Below are positions 16,409 through 26,997 of a DNA stretch of 64,000 bases, piece after piece. Position numbers and translations under genes: made by a program. Source of the stretch: Arthrobacter sp. Soil736 (GTDB lineage: Bacteria; Actinomycetota; Actinomycetes; Actinomycetales; Micrococcaceae). The notes under the pieces are model-generated. The model worked only from the letters and a program-made list of their open reading frames with translations. It did not search any database and was not told the DNA's origin. Positions within the stretch are counted from its first letter, which is position 1. The number at the start of each line of letters is the position of its first letter. The stretch lies in assembly GCF_001428005.1 (NCBI RefSeq), contig NZ_LMSB01000005.1:54792-118791 (forward strand), given 5' to 3'.

Positions 16409-19030
16409 ATGGCTGAATCAACGCAGGGTACAGACACGCCCGCCACCGCCCCCATCAACGTTCCCGACAAGCCGGCCCTTGAAGGCCTTGAGGCTGCCCT
16501 TACGCAGCGCTGGCTGGACGAAGGAACCTACAAGTTCAACCCGGACACCACACGGGAGCAGGTCTACTCGATCGACACTCCCCCGCCGACGGCGTCAGGC
16601 TCCCTCCACGTGGGCCACATGTTCTCCTTCACGCACACCGACGTCCAGGCCCGCTACATGCGCATGACCGGCAAGAACGTGTTCTACCCGATGGGCTGGG
16701 ACGACAACGGGCTGCCCACCGAGCGCCGCGTGCAGAACTACTACGGTGTCCGCTGCGATCCGGCCATCCCCTACGACGCCGGCTACCGGCCGCCCGCACA
16801 GCCGGCCAAGAACCAGCGCGACTTCGACGTCGTCTCCCGGCAGAACTTCATCGCGCTCTGCGAGGAACTCGCCGTCGAGGACGAGAAGGTGTTCGAGAAC
16901 CTGTTCCAGACCCTCGGCTTGTCCGTGGACTGGAACCTGACCTACCGGACCATCGATGACACTTCCCGCGCGGTGTCCCAGCGAGCCTTCCTCGCGAACC
17001 TGGCGGCCGGCGACGCCTACATGGCCGAAGCCCCCACGCTGTGGGATGTCACGTTCCGCACCGCAGTGGCCCAGGCCGAGCTCGAGGACCGCGAAGTGCC
17101 GGGCGCGTATTACCGCTACCCGTTCTTCACCGCCGACGGCGAGAAGATCTACGTCGAGACCACGCGTCCCGAGCTGCTCGCGGCCTGCGCCGCGCTGGTG
17201 GCAAACCCCGACGACGAGCGCTACCGGCCGCTGTTCGGCAAGACCGTGAAGTCCCCCCTGTTCGACGTCGAACTGGAGGTCAAGGCCCACCCGCTCGCCA
17301 AGGCGGACAAGGGTTCCGGCATCGCCATGGTCTGCACCTTCGGCGACCTGACGGACGTCACCTGGTGGCGTGAACTGCAGCTTCCCACGCGGGCGATTGT
17401 GGGCCGCGACGGCCGCATCATCGCCGATACTCCGGAGTGGATCACCACCGACGCCGGCCGTGAAGCGTATGCCGCCATCGCCGGCAAAACCGTTTTCTCG
17501 GCCAAGGAAGCCGTGGTGGAGCTCCTCACCGAGGCTGGCCTGCTGGACGGCGAGCCCAAGAAGATCACCCACCCGGTGAACTTCTTCGAAAAGGGCGACA
17601 AGCCGCTTGAGGTCGTCACGTCCCGCCAGTGGTACATCCGCAACGGCGGCCGCGACGAGGACCGCCGCGAACGCCTGATCCGCCGCGGCCAGGAAATCAA
17701 CTTCCACCCGTCCTTCATGCGCTCCCGCTACGAGAACTGGATTGCCGGCCTGAACGGCGACTGGCTGGTCTCCCGCCAGCGTTTCTTCGGCGTGCCGATC
17801 CCGGTCTGGTACCCGCTGGACGCCCAGGGCAACCCGGACTACGACAACCCGGTCCTGCCGTCCGACGAGTCCCTGCCCGTTGATCCCGCCGCGGATGCCG
17901 CGCCCGGCTTCGACGAGTCCCAGCGCGACCAGCCCAACGGCTTCACGGGCGACGCCGACGTCCTGGACACCTGGGCCACGTCCTCGCTGACCCCGCAGAT
18001 CGTGGGCGGCTGGAGCCGGGACGAGGACCTGTTCGGCAAGGTCTACCCGTTCGACCTCCGCCCGCAGGGGCACGACATCATCCGCACGTGGCTGTTCTCC
18101 TCGGCCGTACGTGCGGACGCCCTGCAGAACGGCGCGCCGTGGAAGCACGCGGCCATCTCCGGCTGGATCCTGGACCCGGACCGCAAGAAGATGTCCAAGT
18201 CCAAGGGCAACGTGGTGGTACCCACGGACGTCCTGAACGAGTTCGGCTCCGACGCCGTCCGCTACTGGGCCGCCTCCGCCAAGCTGGGTGCCGACACCGC
18301 GTACGAGATCGCGCAGATGAAGATCGGCCGCCGCCTGGCCATCAAGCTGCTCAACGCTTCCAAGTTCGTACTGAACCTGGGAGCGACGGAGAACTCGGTG
18401 GTTTCCACGGACCTGTCCGTGCTGACCAACCCGCTGGACCGTGCGCTCCTGGCGCAGCTCTCCGACGTGATTGCCCAGGCCACCAAGGCGTTCGACAATT
18501 ACGACTACGCCCGGGCCCTGCAGATTACCGAGTCGTTCTTCTGGCAGTTCACCGACGATTACGTTGAGCTGATCAAGGACCGTGCCTACGGCGCCGCGGG
18601 CGAGACCGAGCAGGCCTCCGTGCTGGCTGCGCTGGCAACCGCACTGGACTCGCTGCTCCGCCTCTTCGCCCCGTTCCTGCCCTTCGCCACGGAAGAGGTC
18701 TGGAGCTGGTGGCGGACGGGCTCGGTGCACCGCGCCGCATGGCCGGCTGCGCTGGAAATCACCGGCGGGGACACCACCATGCTGGGCACTGTGGGCATTG
18801 CCCTCAGCGGCATCCGGAAGGCGAAGTCCGAGGCCAAGGTCAAGCAGCGCACCGAGGTGCTCTCCGCGACCGTTACGGCCAATGCTTCGCTCGTGGCCCA
18901 GCTCCAGGCCGGGCTCGGCGACCTCAAAGCCGCGGCGAATGCCCAGGAGATCACCCTGGAAACCGGCGACGGCGAACTGACGGTGAGCGGCGTGGAGCTG
19001 GCTCCGGCCGAGGAGCCCGCCCAGGCCTGA
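16409..19030 (+). CDS. valS: Valyl-tRNA synthetase
   Basis: 873 residues, class Ia synthetase. HIGH variant HVGH at 67-70, KMSKS near residue 593 (RKKMSKSKGN), a CP1 editing domain and a C-terminal anticodon-binding domain. TPPPTASG before the HIGH motif is typical of ValRS. The start ATG 16409 has no SD; AACAAT 6 nt upstream is a weak leaderless -10. Unlike ileS, no T-box is visible upstream. Confidence 0.96.
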   Translation: MAESTQGTDTPATAPINVPDKPALEGLEAALTQRWLDEGTYKFNPDTTREQVYSIDTPPPTASGSLHVGHMFSFTHTDVQARYMRMTGKNVFYPMGWDDNGLPTERRVQNYYGVRCDPAIPYDAGYRPPAQPAKNQRDFDVVSRQNFIALCEELAVEDEKVFENLFQTLGLSVDWNLTYRTIDDTSRAVSQRAFLANLAAGDAYMAEAPTLWDVTFRTAVAQAELEDREVPGAYYRYPFFTADGEKIYVETTRPELLAACAALVANPDDERYRPLFGKTVKSPLFDVELEVKAHPLAKADKGSGIAMVCTFGDLTDVTWWRELQLPTRAIVGRDGRIIADTPEWITTDAGREAYAAIAGKTVFSAKEAVVELLTEAGLLDGEPKKITHPVNFFEKGDKPLEVVTSRQWYIRNGGRDEDRRERLIRRGQEINFHPSFMRSRYENWIAGLNGDWLVSRQRFFGVPIPVWYPLDAQGNPDYDNPVLPSDESLPVDPAADAAPGFDESQRDQPNGFTGDADVLDTWATSSLTPQIVGGWSRDEDLFGKVYPFDLRPQGHDIIRTWLFSSAVRADALQNGAPWKHAAISGWILDPDRKKMSKSKGNVVVPTDVLNEFGSDAVRYWAASAKLGADTAYEIAQMKIGRRLAIKLLNASKFVLNLGATENSVVSTDLSVLTNPLDRALLAQLSDVIAQATKAFDNYDYARALQITESFFWQFTDDYVELIKDRAYGAAGETEQASVLAALATALDSLLRLFAPFLPFATEEVWSWWRTGSVHRAAWPAALEITGGDTTMLGTVGIALSGIRKAKSEAKVKQRTEVLSATVTANASLVAQLQAGLGDLKAAANAQEITLETGDGELTVSGVELAPAEEPAQA

Positions 19031-19078
19031 GGCCGGGTCCGGAGGGCTGATGCCGTGAGGCCGACCTCCGGAGAGTGA

Positions 19079-19117
19079 CGAGGGCGCCGTGCCAGGGAAA
19101 CCTGGCCGGCGCCCTCG
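19079..19117. terminator. Terminator between valS and the GH15 gene
   Basis: Arms CGAGGGCGCCG (19079-19089) and its complement (19107-19117) enclose GCCAGG-GAAA-CCTGGC (19091-19106). This is a 17-bp stem with one bulged T and a GNRA loop, placed between convergent genes. Confidence 0.85.
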
Positions 19118-19146
19118 CTCGTCTGCCGTGTCGCTCGTCTGCAGGT

Positions 19147-20988
19147 TCAGGGGCCGGCCGCCCGGTCCTCGGCTTCGCCGATCGCCCAGGCCGCATTGAC
19201 GAGGCCGATGTGGCTGAACGCCTGCGGGAAGTTGCCCAGGAGTTCGCTGCTGTCCGGAGCGACCTCTTCGGCCAGCAGGCCCAGGTCCGTGGCGAACGCG
19301 GCCGCCTGCTCGAACACGGCCCGGGCGCGTTGGGTGCGTCCGGCAAGGGCGAGGGCGTGCGCCAGCCAGAAGGTGCACAGCAGGAACGTACCTTCCTCCC
19401 CGGCCATGCCGTCATCGGCCAGGTAGCGGTACACGAGGCCGCGAGGGTCCGTGAGCCGCTCCTCGATCGCCTCGATCGTTGCGATCATCCCCGGATCATC
19501 GGCTGGCAGGAATCCCACGATACAGAGCATGAGGGCCGAAGCGTCGAGGTCGTCACAGCCGTAGGCCTGGGTGTAGGCGTTTGCTGCCCCGCTCCACCCC
19601 TCGGTGCGGATGGACGCCGCAATCGCGTCCCGCGCCTCCGTCCAGCGCGGAACCCTTTCGGTTGACTGCAGGATTCCAGCGAGGGAGATGGCGCGGTCGA
19701 CGGCGACCCAGCACATGAGCTTGGAGTGCAGGTAGTGGCGCGGCTCCCCGCGGACTTCCCAGATGCCGTGATCGGCGGACCGCCAGCGCGCGGCGGCCGA
19801 GTCCGCGGCGTCGGCGAGGAACTTCCGTGTTTCCGGTGCCAGCTCCGCGAGATACTGCGGCAAGGTTGCGGCAGCGTCCAGAAGCTCGCCGTAGACGTCG
19901 AGCTGGCGCTGGTTCCAGGCGCCGTTGCCCACCCGGACCGGAGCGCTGCCGCGCCAGCCCGGCAAGTGTGCGAGTTCGCGTTCGGGGAGCTCCCGTTCCC
20001 CACCGACGCCGAACATGATCTGCAGTTCCTCGCCGCCGGCCAGCTGGCTGGCGGCCGCGGTGGCCAGGAACTGGAAGAACTTCCCGGCCTCATCCGGGCA
20101 GGCCGCCACCCACAGGGCCTGCAGGGTCATGCTGGCGTCCCGGATCCAGCTGTAGCGGTAGTCCCAGTTGCGCGTGCCGCCGGCCACCTCCGGCAGCGAC
20201 GTTGTCGGGGCGGCCACGATGGCGCCGCTCGGGTAGTAGCTCAGCGCCTGCAGAATGCGTCCGCTGCCGGCCACGAGCTCTTGCCACGGGCCACGGTAGT
20301 TCTGGTGCATCCGGGACCAGCTGGCCCAGCCCTGGACGGTATCCTCGAGCCTGCGTCCGATGTCATCCTGGCTCCAGAACTCCGTGGCCCCGCTCCCGCG
20401 GGCCAGGGAGTCGAGGGCAAAGCCGACAACGTCTCCGGCGACGAGGGTGAGGCGCGCCTGCGCGGTGTCGGTGTCGGTGCTGGCGTCTGTGTTGAGCTGG
20501 AAGGTCGCCGGGGTCGAGAACGACAGGACCGCATCTCCCGCGCGGACCAGGATACCGCCGTCGGCTGCGCTGAGCATCGGCCGGGCGAGGCCATAGTCGG
20601 GTCGGGCGCAAAAGACGATGTCGACGTCGACCGAGCCCTGCGTGCAGGACACCTGTCGCAGTAAGGTGCCCGGAGAGTCCGCACCGAGCTCGTGGCCCCG
20701 CCGGCCGTCACCGAGGGCGAGGGCATCCGTGACGGTCACGCACCCCTCGGCGGACGTGTGGGTGGTTTCCAGGACCAACGTGGGTCCGAGGTAGCGCCGG
20801 GTCGAGGAGTGGGCGCCCGCAGGCCGGATCGACCAGTATCCCGCCTCGGGGCCGAGGATCCGGCCGAACACCGAGGGGCTGTCGAAGCGGGGGAAGCAGA
20901 GCCAGTCCACGGAGCCGGCCGCACTCACCAGCGCACCGGAGCAGCAGTCCGACAGGAGGGCGTAGTCCGCGATTGGTTCACTGCTCAT
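19147..20988 (-). CDS. Glycoside hydrolase family 15 protein (glucoamylase/trehalase-like)
   Basis: 613 residues. The N-terminal part (IADYALLSDCCSGALVSAAG, SVDWLCFPRFDSPSVFGRIL) is the usual GH15 beta-sandwich start. The (alpha/alpha)6 barrel carries GTRNWDYRYSWIRDASMTL near residues 275-295. Family members hydrolyse alpha-glucosidic bonds in malto-oligosaccharides or trehalose; in actinobacteria many are cytosolic trehalases. No signal peptide is present. The start ATG 20988 (MSSEPIADY) has AGGTG upstream. Confidence 0.9.
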   Translation of the reverse strand: MSSEPIADYALLSDCCSGALVSAAGSVDWLCFPRFDSPSVFGRILGPEAGYWSIRPAGAHSSTRRYLGPTLVLETTHTSAEGCVTVTDALALGDGRRGHELGADSPGTLLRQVSCTQGSVDVDIVFCARPDYGLARPMLSAADGGILVRAGDAVLSFSTPATFQLNTDASTDTDTAQARLTLVAGDVVGFALDSLARGSGATEFWSQDDIGRRLEDTVQGWASWSRMHQNYRGPWQELVAGSGRILQALSYYPSGAIVAAPTTSLPEVAGGTRNWDYRYSWIRDASMTLQALWVAACPDEAGKFFQFLATAAASQLAGGEELQIMFGVGGERELPERELAHLPGWRGSAPVRVGNGAWNQRQLDVYGELLDAAATLPQYLAELAPETRKFLADAADSAAARWRSADHGIWEVRGEPRHYLHSKLMCWVAVDRAISLAGILQSTERVPRWTEARDAIAASIRTEGWSGAANAYTQAYGCDDLDASALMLCIVGFLPADDPGMIATIEAIEERLTDPRGLVYRYLADDGMAGEEGTFLLCTFWLAHALALAGRTQRARAVFEQAAAFATDLGLLAEEVAPDSSELLGNFPQAFSHIGLVNAAWAIGEAEDRAAGP

Positions 20989-21050
20989 GGACACACCTGG
21001 CCGGGCTGTTCGGGCAAGTTTCTGGGGGCACCGCATTTAGGGCAAAGGGG

Positions 21051-21084
21051 AAGCCCCATCAGCGTTTTGCCGTTGGTGGGGCTT
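21051..21084. terminator. Terminator-like hairpin
   Basis: AAGCCCC...GGGGCTT stem of about 10-11 bp (one G-T pair) with a 12-nt loop. It lies upstream of the GH15 gene; in the leftward direction it ends the low-GC segment. Confidence 0.5.
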
Positions 21085-21288
21085 CGACTTTTCGGCTGTC
21101 TGGTGACATCTTTGACAGTCTGGCAAGATCCTCAGAAATTTCAGGTCTTCCTACCTTGTCACTGGTAGCCATCATCTGACTTTGCCGAAGGCTGCGTCGG
21201 ATGAGTGTCACTGAATCTTTGGTTCTTGCGTCCCTCTTCTTTCGAAGTGGGTAAGAACCATTGTTGTCCCCCTGGTTTGGATGCGCAA

Positions 21289-21330
21289 GAGCCCCGGTAG
21301 AACTACTCTGATGTAGTTCTACCGGGGCTC
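21289..21330 (-). terminator. Terminator of the DsbA-like gene
   Basis: A perfect 18-bp stem (21289-21306 with 21313-21330) and a 6-nt loop, 35 bp after the leftward stop at 21365. No U-tract. Confidence 0.8.
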
Positions 21331-21364
21331 CTGGCGCCTCAAACGCTGGCCTACAGGCCGATTG

Positions 21365-21979
21365 CTAGTCGAAAGCCGGGCTCTCGGTCCGGCTGCGCTT
21401 GATCTCGAAGAAGTGCGGGTAGGACGCGAGGGTGACCGTGGCGTCCCACAGCCGGCCGGCCTCCTCGCCACGGGGAATGCGGGTCAGCACGGGGCCAAAG
21501 AACGCGGTGCCGTTGAAGGCCACCACGGGCGTCCCGACATCCTGGCCCACGAGGGAGATGCCCTGCTGGTGGCTGGCTCGCAGCTGGACGTCGAATGCGT
21601 CGGACTCTGCGGCCGCGGCCAGTTCCGCCGGCAGGCCGCAGTCGGCGAGTGCCTTGCTGATGACGATCGAGAAGTCAATCTGGCCGCCGTCGTGGATCTG
21701 CGATCCCATGGCGTCATAGAGCGGCTTGACCACGTGGTCGCCGTGCTGTTCCTGGGCGGCGATGATGACGCGGACCGGTCCCCATGCCTTGTCCATGGCT
21801 TCGCGGTACTTGGGATCCAGGTCCCGGCCCTCGTTCAGCACGGAAAGGCTCATCACGTGCCACTCGGTGGCGATGTCACGGACGCCCTCCACCTCGCCGA
21901 TCCAGCGGGAAGTGATCCATGCGAAGGGGCAGAGCGGATCGAACCAGAAATCGGCCTTGTTGGAAGTGGTTTCAGTCAT
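21365..21979 (-). CDS. Mycothiol-dependent DsbA-family oxidoreductase (Rv2466c-like)
   Basis: 204 residues, thioredoxin fold with an inserted helical domain. The active-site CPFA at residues 17-20 (DPLCPFAW) has one Cys, as in mycobacterial Rv2466c-type mycothiol nitroreductases. GTPVVAFNG carries the cis-Pro segment. There is no signal peptide, so it is cytosolic. Known relatives reduce disulfides or nitro compounds using mycothiol; the substrate here is unknown. It follows clpX on the same strand by 142 bp. Confidence 0.85.
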   Translation of the reverse strand: MTETTSNKADFWFDPLCPFAWITSRWIGEVEGVRDIATEWHVMSLSVLNEGRDLDPKYREAMDKAWGPVRVIIAAQEQHGDHVVKPLYDAMGSQIHDGGQIDFSIVISKALADCGLPAELAAAAESDAFDVQLRASHQQGISLVGQDVGTPVVAFNGTAFFGPVLTRIPRGEEAGRLWDATVTLASYPHFFEIKRSRTESPAFD

Positions 21980-22082
21980 GGGTGTTTCCTTCTCTGGTCG
22001 TGGTGGGCACGCCGGTGCATGGAGAACGGGCGGCGGCGCCCAGATGCAACGCGCAGGTGCATCACGTGGAGGTCAGCAGGGA

Positions 22083-22105
22083 ATGGTGTACCGCAGGCAC
22101 ACCAT
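22083..22105 (-). terminator. Weak hairpin downstream of clpX
   Basis: ATGGTGT / ACACCAT stem (7 bp, 9-nt loop) 17 bp after the clpX stop. No U-tract. Confidence 0.4.
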
Positions 22106-22121
22106 CAGCGACAGCGACGAA

Positions 22122-23411
<1,290 letters not shown>

Positions 23412-23463
23412 ATGTGAACCCCTTAGTATCTTGCTGCGAGTGCAGCTGTGCACCGGTTGCTTG

Positions 23464-23499
23464 AATCACGGCCATCCCCTCGCGGATCGGGCCGTGATT
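23464..23499 (-). terminator. Hairpin between clpP2 and clpX
   Basis: A perfect 10-bp stem AATCACGGCC / GGCCGTGATT with a 16-nt loop. It could be a partial terminator or attenuator between clpP2 and clpX. Confidence 0.55.
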
Positions 23500-23594
23500 A
23501 CATCCACTCTAGGTCACATTCGGCCCGAGGGGTGGAAACCGAACGCCGGTGCGGCCCAAAAAATCTGAACCTCACCGGCGCCGGGAACAGCCTC

Positions 23595-24254
23595 TTACCT
23601 GACAATCGCCTGCGGCTTGATCTTGCGCGAATCCAGAACCTGGTCAATGAGGCCGTAATTCATGGCCTCGGCGGCGGTAAGGATCTTGTCGCGCTCGATG
23701 TCGTTGTTGACCTGCTCCGGCGTCCGGCCGGAGTGCTTGGCCAGGGTGTCCTCGAGCCAGGAGCGCATCCGCATGACCTCGGCTGCCTGGATCTCGAGGT
23801 CGGAAGCCTGACCACCCTGGCCGCCGGACAGCGAAGGCTGGTGGATCAGGACGCGGGCGTTGGGCAGGGCAAGCCGCTTGCCGGGTGTTCCCGCAGCGAG
23901 CAGGACGGCAGCGGCGCTGGCGGCCTGGCCCAGGCAGACGGTCTGGATTTCCGGGCGGATGTACGTCATCGTGTCGTAGATTGCGGTCATGGCGGTGAAC
24001 GAGCCGCCCGGCGAGTTGATGTACAGGGTGATGTCGCGGTCCGGGTCCGTGGACTCCAGGACCAGCAGCTGTGCCATGACGTCGTCCGCCGAGGCGTCGT
24101 CCACCTGCACGCCGAGGAAGATGATGCGGTCTTCGAAGAGTTTGGTGTAGGGGTCCTGGCGCTTGAAGCCGTACGGCGTGCGCTCCTCGAACTGGGGCAG
24201 CACGTAGCGGCTGGTCGGCAGGTTGCCGGCAGTCGAGCCGAAGTTGTAGTTCAT
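23595..24254 (-). CDS. clpP2: ATP-dependent Clp protease proteolytic subunit 2
   Basis: 219 residues. Catalytic Ser113 in [10 protein letters not shown] and His138 in LIHQPS; the Asp is in the DIERDK segment near 187. Actinobacterial ClpP2 pairs with ClpP1 in a mixed two-ring tetradecamer. It starts 38 nt after the clpP1 stop, so the two are co-transcribed. Confidence 0.96.
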   Translation of the reverse strand: MNYNFGSTAGNLPTSRYVLPQFEERTPYGFKRQDPYTKLFEDRIIFLGVQVDDASADDVMAQLLVLESTDPDRDITLYINSPGGSFTAMTAIYDTMTYIRPEIQTVCLGQAASAAAVLLAAGTPGKRLALPNARVLIHQPSLSGGQGGQASDLEIQAAEVMRMRSWLEDTLAKHSGRTPEQVNNDIERDKILTAAEAMNYGLIDQVLDSRKIKPQAIVR

Positions 24255-24292
24255 GTCATTTACTCCTGGATTCAGTTCGCTCTACGTGCCGG

Positions 24293-24916
24293 TTATTTCT
24301 GGGCAGTTCCGCCGCCGCCGGCTACCGAGCCGGCATGCGCGGAGATCTTGTCAAAGAAGCCGTACTCCAGTGCTTCGGTGGCGGTGAACCACTTGTCACG
24401 GTCGTTATCCTTGAGGATTGTCTCCACCGTCTGACCGGTCTGATCGGCCGTCAGTTCCGCCATGACTTTCTTCATGTGCAGGATGAGCTCGGCCTGGATC
24501 TTGATGTCCGAGGCGGTGCCGCCGATGCCGCCGGACGGCTGGTGCATCAGGATGCGGGCGTTCGGAGTGGCGTACCGCTTGCCCTTGGTGCCGGACGACA
24601 GCAGGAACTGGCCCATGGAGGCGGCGAGGCCGGTGGCGACGGTGACGACGTCGTTGGTGATGAACTGCATGGTGTCATAGATGGCCATGCCGGCCGTCAC
24701 GGAGCCGCCGGGAGAGTTGATGTAGAGGTAGATGTCCTTGTTGGGATCCTCTGCGGAAAGGAGCAGCAGCTGCGAGCAGATCGCGTTGGCGTTTTCATCG
24801 CGGACCTCGGACCCAAGCCAGATGATGCGCTCTTTCAGCAGGCGGTTGTAAATGTAGTTGTCCTGGGCTGCCGGATCGACAGTTGCCATGCGGGGCGCCC
24901 CTGCTTGCTGTGACAT
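24293..24916 (-). CDS. clpP1: ATP-dependent Clp protease proteolytic subunit 1
   Basis: 207 residues. Ser100 in [10 protein letters not shown], His125 in LMHQPSGG and an Asp in the KDNDRDKW segment form the triad. It is the promoter-proximal gene of clpP1P2. Upstream there is a ClgR-like operator (25012-25029) and a possible -10 (TAGTGT) near 24971. The start ATG 24916 follows GAGAGG at 24930-24925. Confidence 0.96.
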   Translation of the reverse strand: MSQQAGAPRMATVDPAAQDNYIYNRLLKERIIWLGSEVRDENANAICSQLLLLSAEDPNKDIYLYINSPGGSVTAGMAIYDTMQFITNDVVTVATGLAASMGQFLLSSGTKGKRYATPNARILMHQPSGGIGGTASDIKIQAELILHMKKVMAELTADQTGQTVETILKDNDRDKWFTATEALEYGFFDKISAHAGSVAGGGGTAQK

Positions 24917-25011
24917 GTGTACTTACCTCTCGCTGGTGACGGTGACATCACTGAACTTCTCTACTTGGACACTAACCGCTTTCGCTGCGGTTTTGTTCTC
25001 CGGAATCGCGC

Positions 25012-25029
25012 TGTTCGCTGACGGCGCAC
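25012..25029. promoter_or_regulatory. ClgR-type operator upstream of clpP1
   Basis: GTTCGC-N5-GCG is present at 25013-25026 (TGTTCGCTGACGGCGCAC in full). It agrees with the consensus reported for ClgR, the actinobacterial activator of clp genes, with one position off. It sits about 100 bp before the clpP1 start. Confidence 0.65.
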
Positions 25030-25091
25030 GATTGCCGCAGACCGCATCGTCCGCGTAAATTCCGGGTTCCCCCGGTTGTCGGGGCTTAAAG

Positions 25092-25129
25092 GGACAAGCC
25101 CCCGGATCCAGGGATCGGGGGGCTTGTCC
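25092..25129 (-). terminator. Terminator of tig
   Basis: GGACAAGCCCCC (25092-25103) pairs with GGGGGCTTGTCC (25118-25129) around a 14-nt loop, 45 bp after the tig stop. Confidence 0.8.
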
Positions 25130-25174
25130 GCAGCTGCCAGTTACTGGAACTTCACTGCTGAAATATCTGAGCTA

Positions 25175-26557
25175 CTAGAACTTCGCCGCAGCGGGATCGT
25201 CGCTCGGGGCGACCTCGGCTGCAGCCTCTTCTGCCGCCTCGCCTTCGGCGGCAGCAGCCTCTTCGCCGCCGGGGCGGACGAAGTCGCTCAGGTCAACCTT
25301 GTTGCCCTCGGAGTCCGTGACCTCAGCCTGGCCGAGAACAACGGCCAGCGCCTTGCGGCGGCGGACCTCGGAGACCATCATGGGGACCTGGCCGCTCTGG
25401 TCGATGATCTGAGCGAACTGGTTCGGGTCCATGCCGTACTGGCTGGCGGTGGTGACGATGTAGTCGATCAGCTCGTTCTGGCTGACGCCCACTTCTTCCT
25501 TCTCGGCGATGGCGTCGAGGATGATTTCGTTCTGGAAGGCACGCTCGGTGTTGGCCTTGACCTCGGCGCGGTGCTCTTCGGTGTCGTGCTCGCCTTCACC
25601 GTGGGAGTTCTCGGCCTTGAAGTGGGTTTCCAGCTGCTCTTCGACAACGGATTCCGGAACGGGCACCGAAACGAGCTCGACGAGCTTGTCCAGGACCTTG
25701 TCGCGGGCCTCGACGCCCTGCTCGACGATCTTGGAGTCAGCAGCCTGCTTGGCGAGGTCTTCGCGCAGTTCGGCCAGCGTGTCGAACTCGGAAGCCAGCT
25801 GGGCGAAGTCGTCGTTGGCCTCAGGCAGCTCGCGCTCCTTGACGGACTTGACTACGACCTTGACCTGCGCGGCTTCGCCGGCGTGGTCGCCGCCCACGAG
25901 GGTGGTGTCGAAGATGGCGTCTTCATCGGCGCTCAGGCCGGTGACTGCCTCGTCCATGCCTTCGAGCATGGTGCCGGCACCCACCTGGTAGGACAGGCCC
26001 GAAGCCGAGTCAACCTCGGCGCCGTCGATGGTTGCCGTGATGTCAATGGTGAGGAAGTCACCGTCGGCAGCGGGGCGGTCCACGGACTTCAGCGTGCCGA
26101 ACCGGCCGCGCAGTTCGTCCAGTGCCTTGTCGACGTCGGCCTCGGAAGACTCCGCAGCGGCAACTTCAACCTTGATGCCGGCGTAGTCGGGAAGTTCGAT
26201 CTCCGGGCGGACGTCAACCTCGGCGTGGAACTTGAGCTCGCCGTCGGTTGCGGACGGATCCGGAACCTCGGTGATCTCAACCTCGGGACGGCTCAGGGGG
26301 CGGATGCCCGATTCCTGAACGGCGGCCTGGTACCAGCCGTTGAGGCCTTCGTTGATGGCGGTCTCCAGCACGTAGCCGCGGCCGACGCGCTGGTCGATCA
26401 GCTTGGAGGGGACCTTGCCCTTCCGGAAGCCAGGGACCTGGATCTGGGAAGCAACAGTCTTGTATGCCTCTTCGATGCTGGGCTTCAATTCCTCAAAGGG
26501 GACCTCAACATTGAGCTTGACCCGCGTGGGGGTGAGGTTCTCGACAGCGCTCTTCAC
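25175..26557 (-). CDS. tig: Trigger factor
   Basis: 460 residues: ribosome-associated chaperone and peptidyl-prolyl isomerase. The N-terminal ribosome-binding domain has the signature GFRKGKVP near 43-50. The FKBP-type PPIase domain is central (about 160-245) and the C-terminal chaperone arms follow. An Ala/Glu-rich tail of about 30 residues ends the protein. The start is GTG 26557; AGGAG lies 10 nt upstream. Its position next to clpP1P2/clpX is the usual conserved order tig-clpP-clpX. Confidence 0.96.
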   Translation of the reverse strand: MKSAVENLTPTRVKLNVEVPFEELKPSIEEAYKTVASQIQVPGFRKGKVPSKLIDQRVGRGYVLETAINEGLNGWYQAAVQESGIRPLSRPEVEITEVPDPSATDGELKFHAEVDVRPEIELPDYAGIKVEVAAAESSEADVDKALDELRGRFGTLKSVDRPAADGDFLTIDITATIDGAEVDSASGLSYQVGAGTMLEGMDEAVTGLSADEDAIFDTTLVGGDHAGEAAQVKVVVKSVKERELPEANDDFAQLASEFDTLAELREDLAKQAADSKIVEQGVEARDKVLDKLVELVSVPVPESVVEEQLETHFKAENSHGEGEHDTEEHRAEVKANTERAFQNEIILDAIAEKEEVGVSQNELIDYIVTTASQYGMDPNQFAQIIDQSGQVPMMVSEVRRRKALAVVLGQAEVTDSEGNKVDLSDFVRPGGEEAAAAEGEAAEEAAAEVAPSDDPAAAKF

Positions 26558-26609
26558 AGTCTAAGTACTCCTGGTTTTGTTGGATGGGGTTCTGCAAACG
26601 CGTAATTCT

Positions 26610-26630
26610 GCCCGGGCCATCGGCCCGGGC
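26610..26630 (-). terminator. Terminator after tRNA-Pro
   Basis: A perfect 9-bp GC stem GCCCGGGCC / GGCCCGGGC with a 3-nt loop, 8 bp past the tRNA 3' end. Confidence 0.7.
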
Positions 26631-26637
26631 CGCAGAG

Positions 26638-26712
26638 TCGGGGTGACAGGATTTGAACCTGCGACTTCCTGCTCCCAAAGCAGGTGCTCTAGCCAAGCTG
26701 AGCTACACCCCG
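26638..26712 (-). tRNA. tRNA-Pro (anticodon TGG)
   Basis: Cloverleaf read leftward: acceptor CGGGGTG/CACCCCG, anticodon stem CCTGC/GCAGG with loop TTTGGGA, T-arm GGTTCAAATCC. CCA is not encoded. Confidence 0.95.
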
Positions 26713-26853
26713 TAATGCACAGGACAGTCTACGTTCATACCTGCCGGCTTTGCACATTTGACACGTGGGGCATGAATTAGGTTTAGTTATATCCGGCTTC
26801 AACAGCCAGTCCGAAAGATGAGTGAAGGCCAACCGGCCGGAACGCTTTCTTAC

Positions 26854-26927
26854 GGGGACGTAGCTTAATGGTAAAGCCTCAGTCTTCCAAACTGATTACG
26901 CGGGTTCGATTCCCGTCGTCCCCTCCA
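26854..26927 (+). tRNA. tRNA-Gly (anticodon TCC)
   Basis: Acceptor GGGGACG/CGTCCCC, anticodon loop CTTCCAA, T-arm GGTTCGATTCC. The 3' CCA is encoded (26925-26927). Confidence 0.95.
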
Positions 26928-26929
26928 GC

Positions 26930-26958
26930 AAAGGGCCCCTCCCAGAGGGGCCCTTTTT
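26930..26958 (+). terminator. Rho-independent terminator after tRNA-Gly
   Basis: AAAGGGCCCCT / AGGGGCCCTTT 11-bp stem, 5-nt loop, then a T run. It is the most canonical terminator in the window. Confidence 0.95.
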
Positions 26959-26997
26959 CGTGGTCTCACTTTTCGATTCACTACCGAGAGGCCAGGC

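Larger units (their letters stand above)
20989..21364. other. Low-GC intergenic segment with two hairpins
   Basis: 376 bp without a supported gene. From about 21085 to 21288 the base composition is clearly more AT-rich than the neighbours. A leftward 38-codon frame (21175-21059, MMATSDKVGRPEISED) is open but has no SD. Hairpins are at 21051-21084 and 21289-21330 (separate entries). It may be a relic of transferred DNA or a small RNA locus. Confidence 0.4.

Noticed and set aside
16595..19378. 927-codon leftward open frame opposite valS
   Set aside because: Shadow of valS third-position GC bias; no motifs.
21059..21175. 38-codon leftward frame in the low-GC gap as a gene
   Set aside because: No ribosome-binding site or -10 near the ATG; kept only as an observation.
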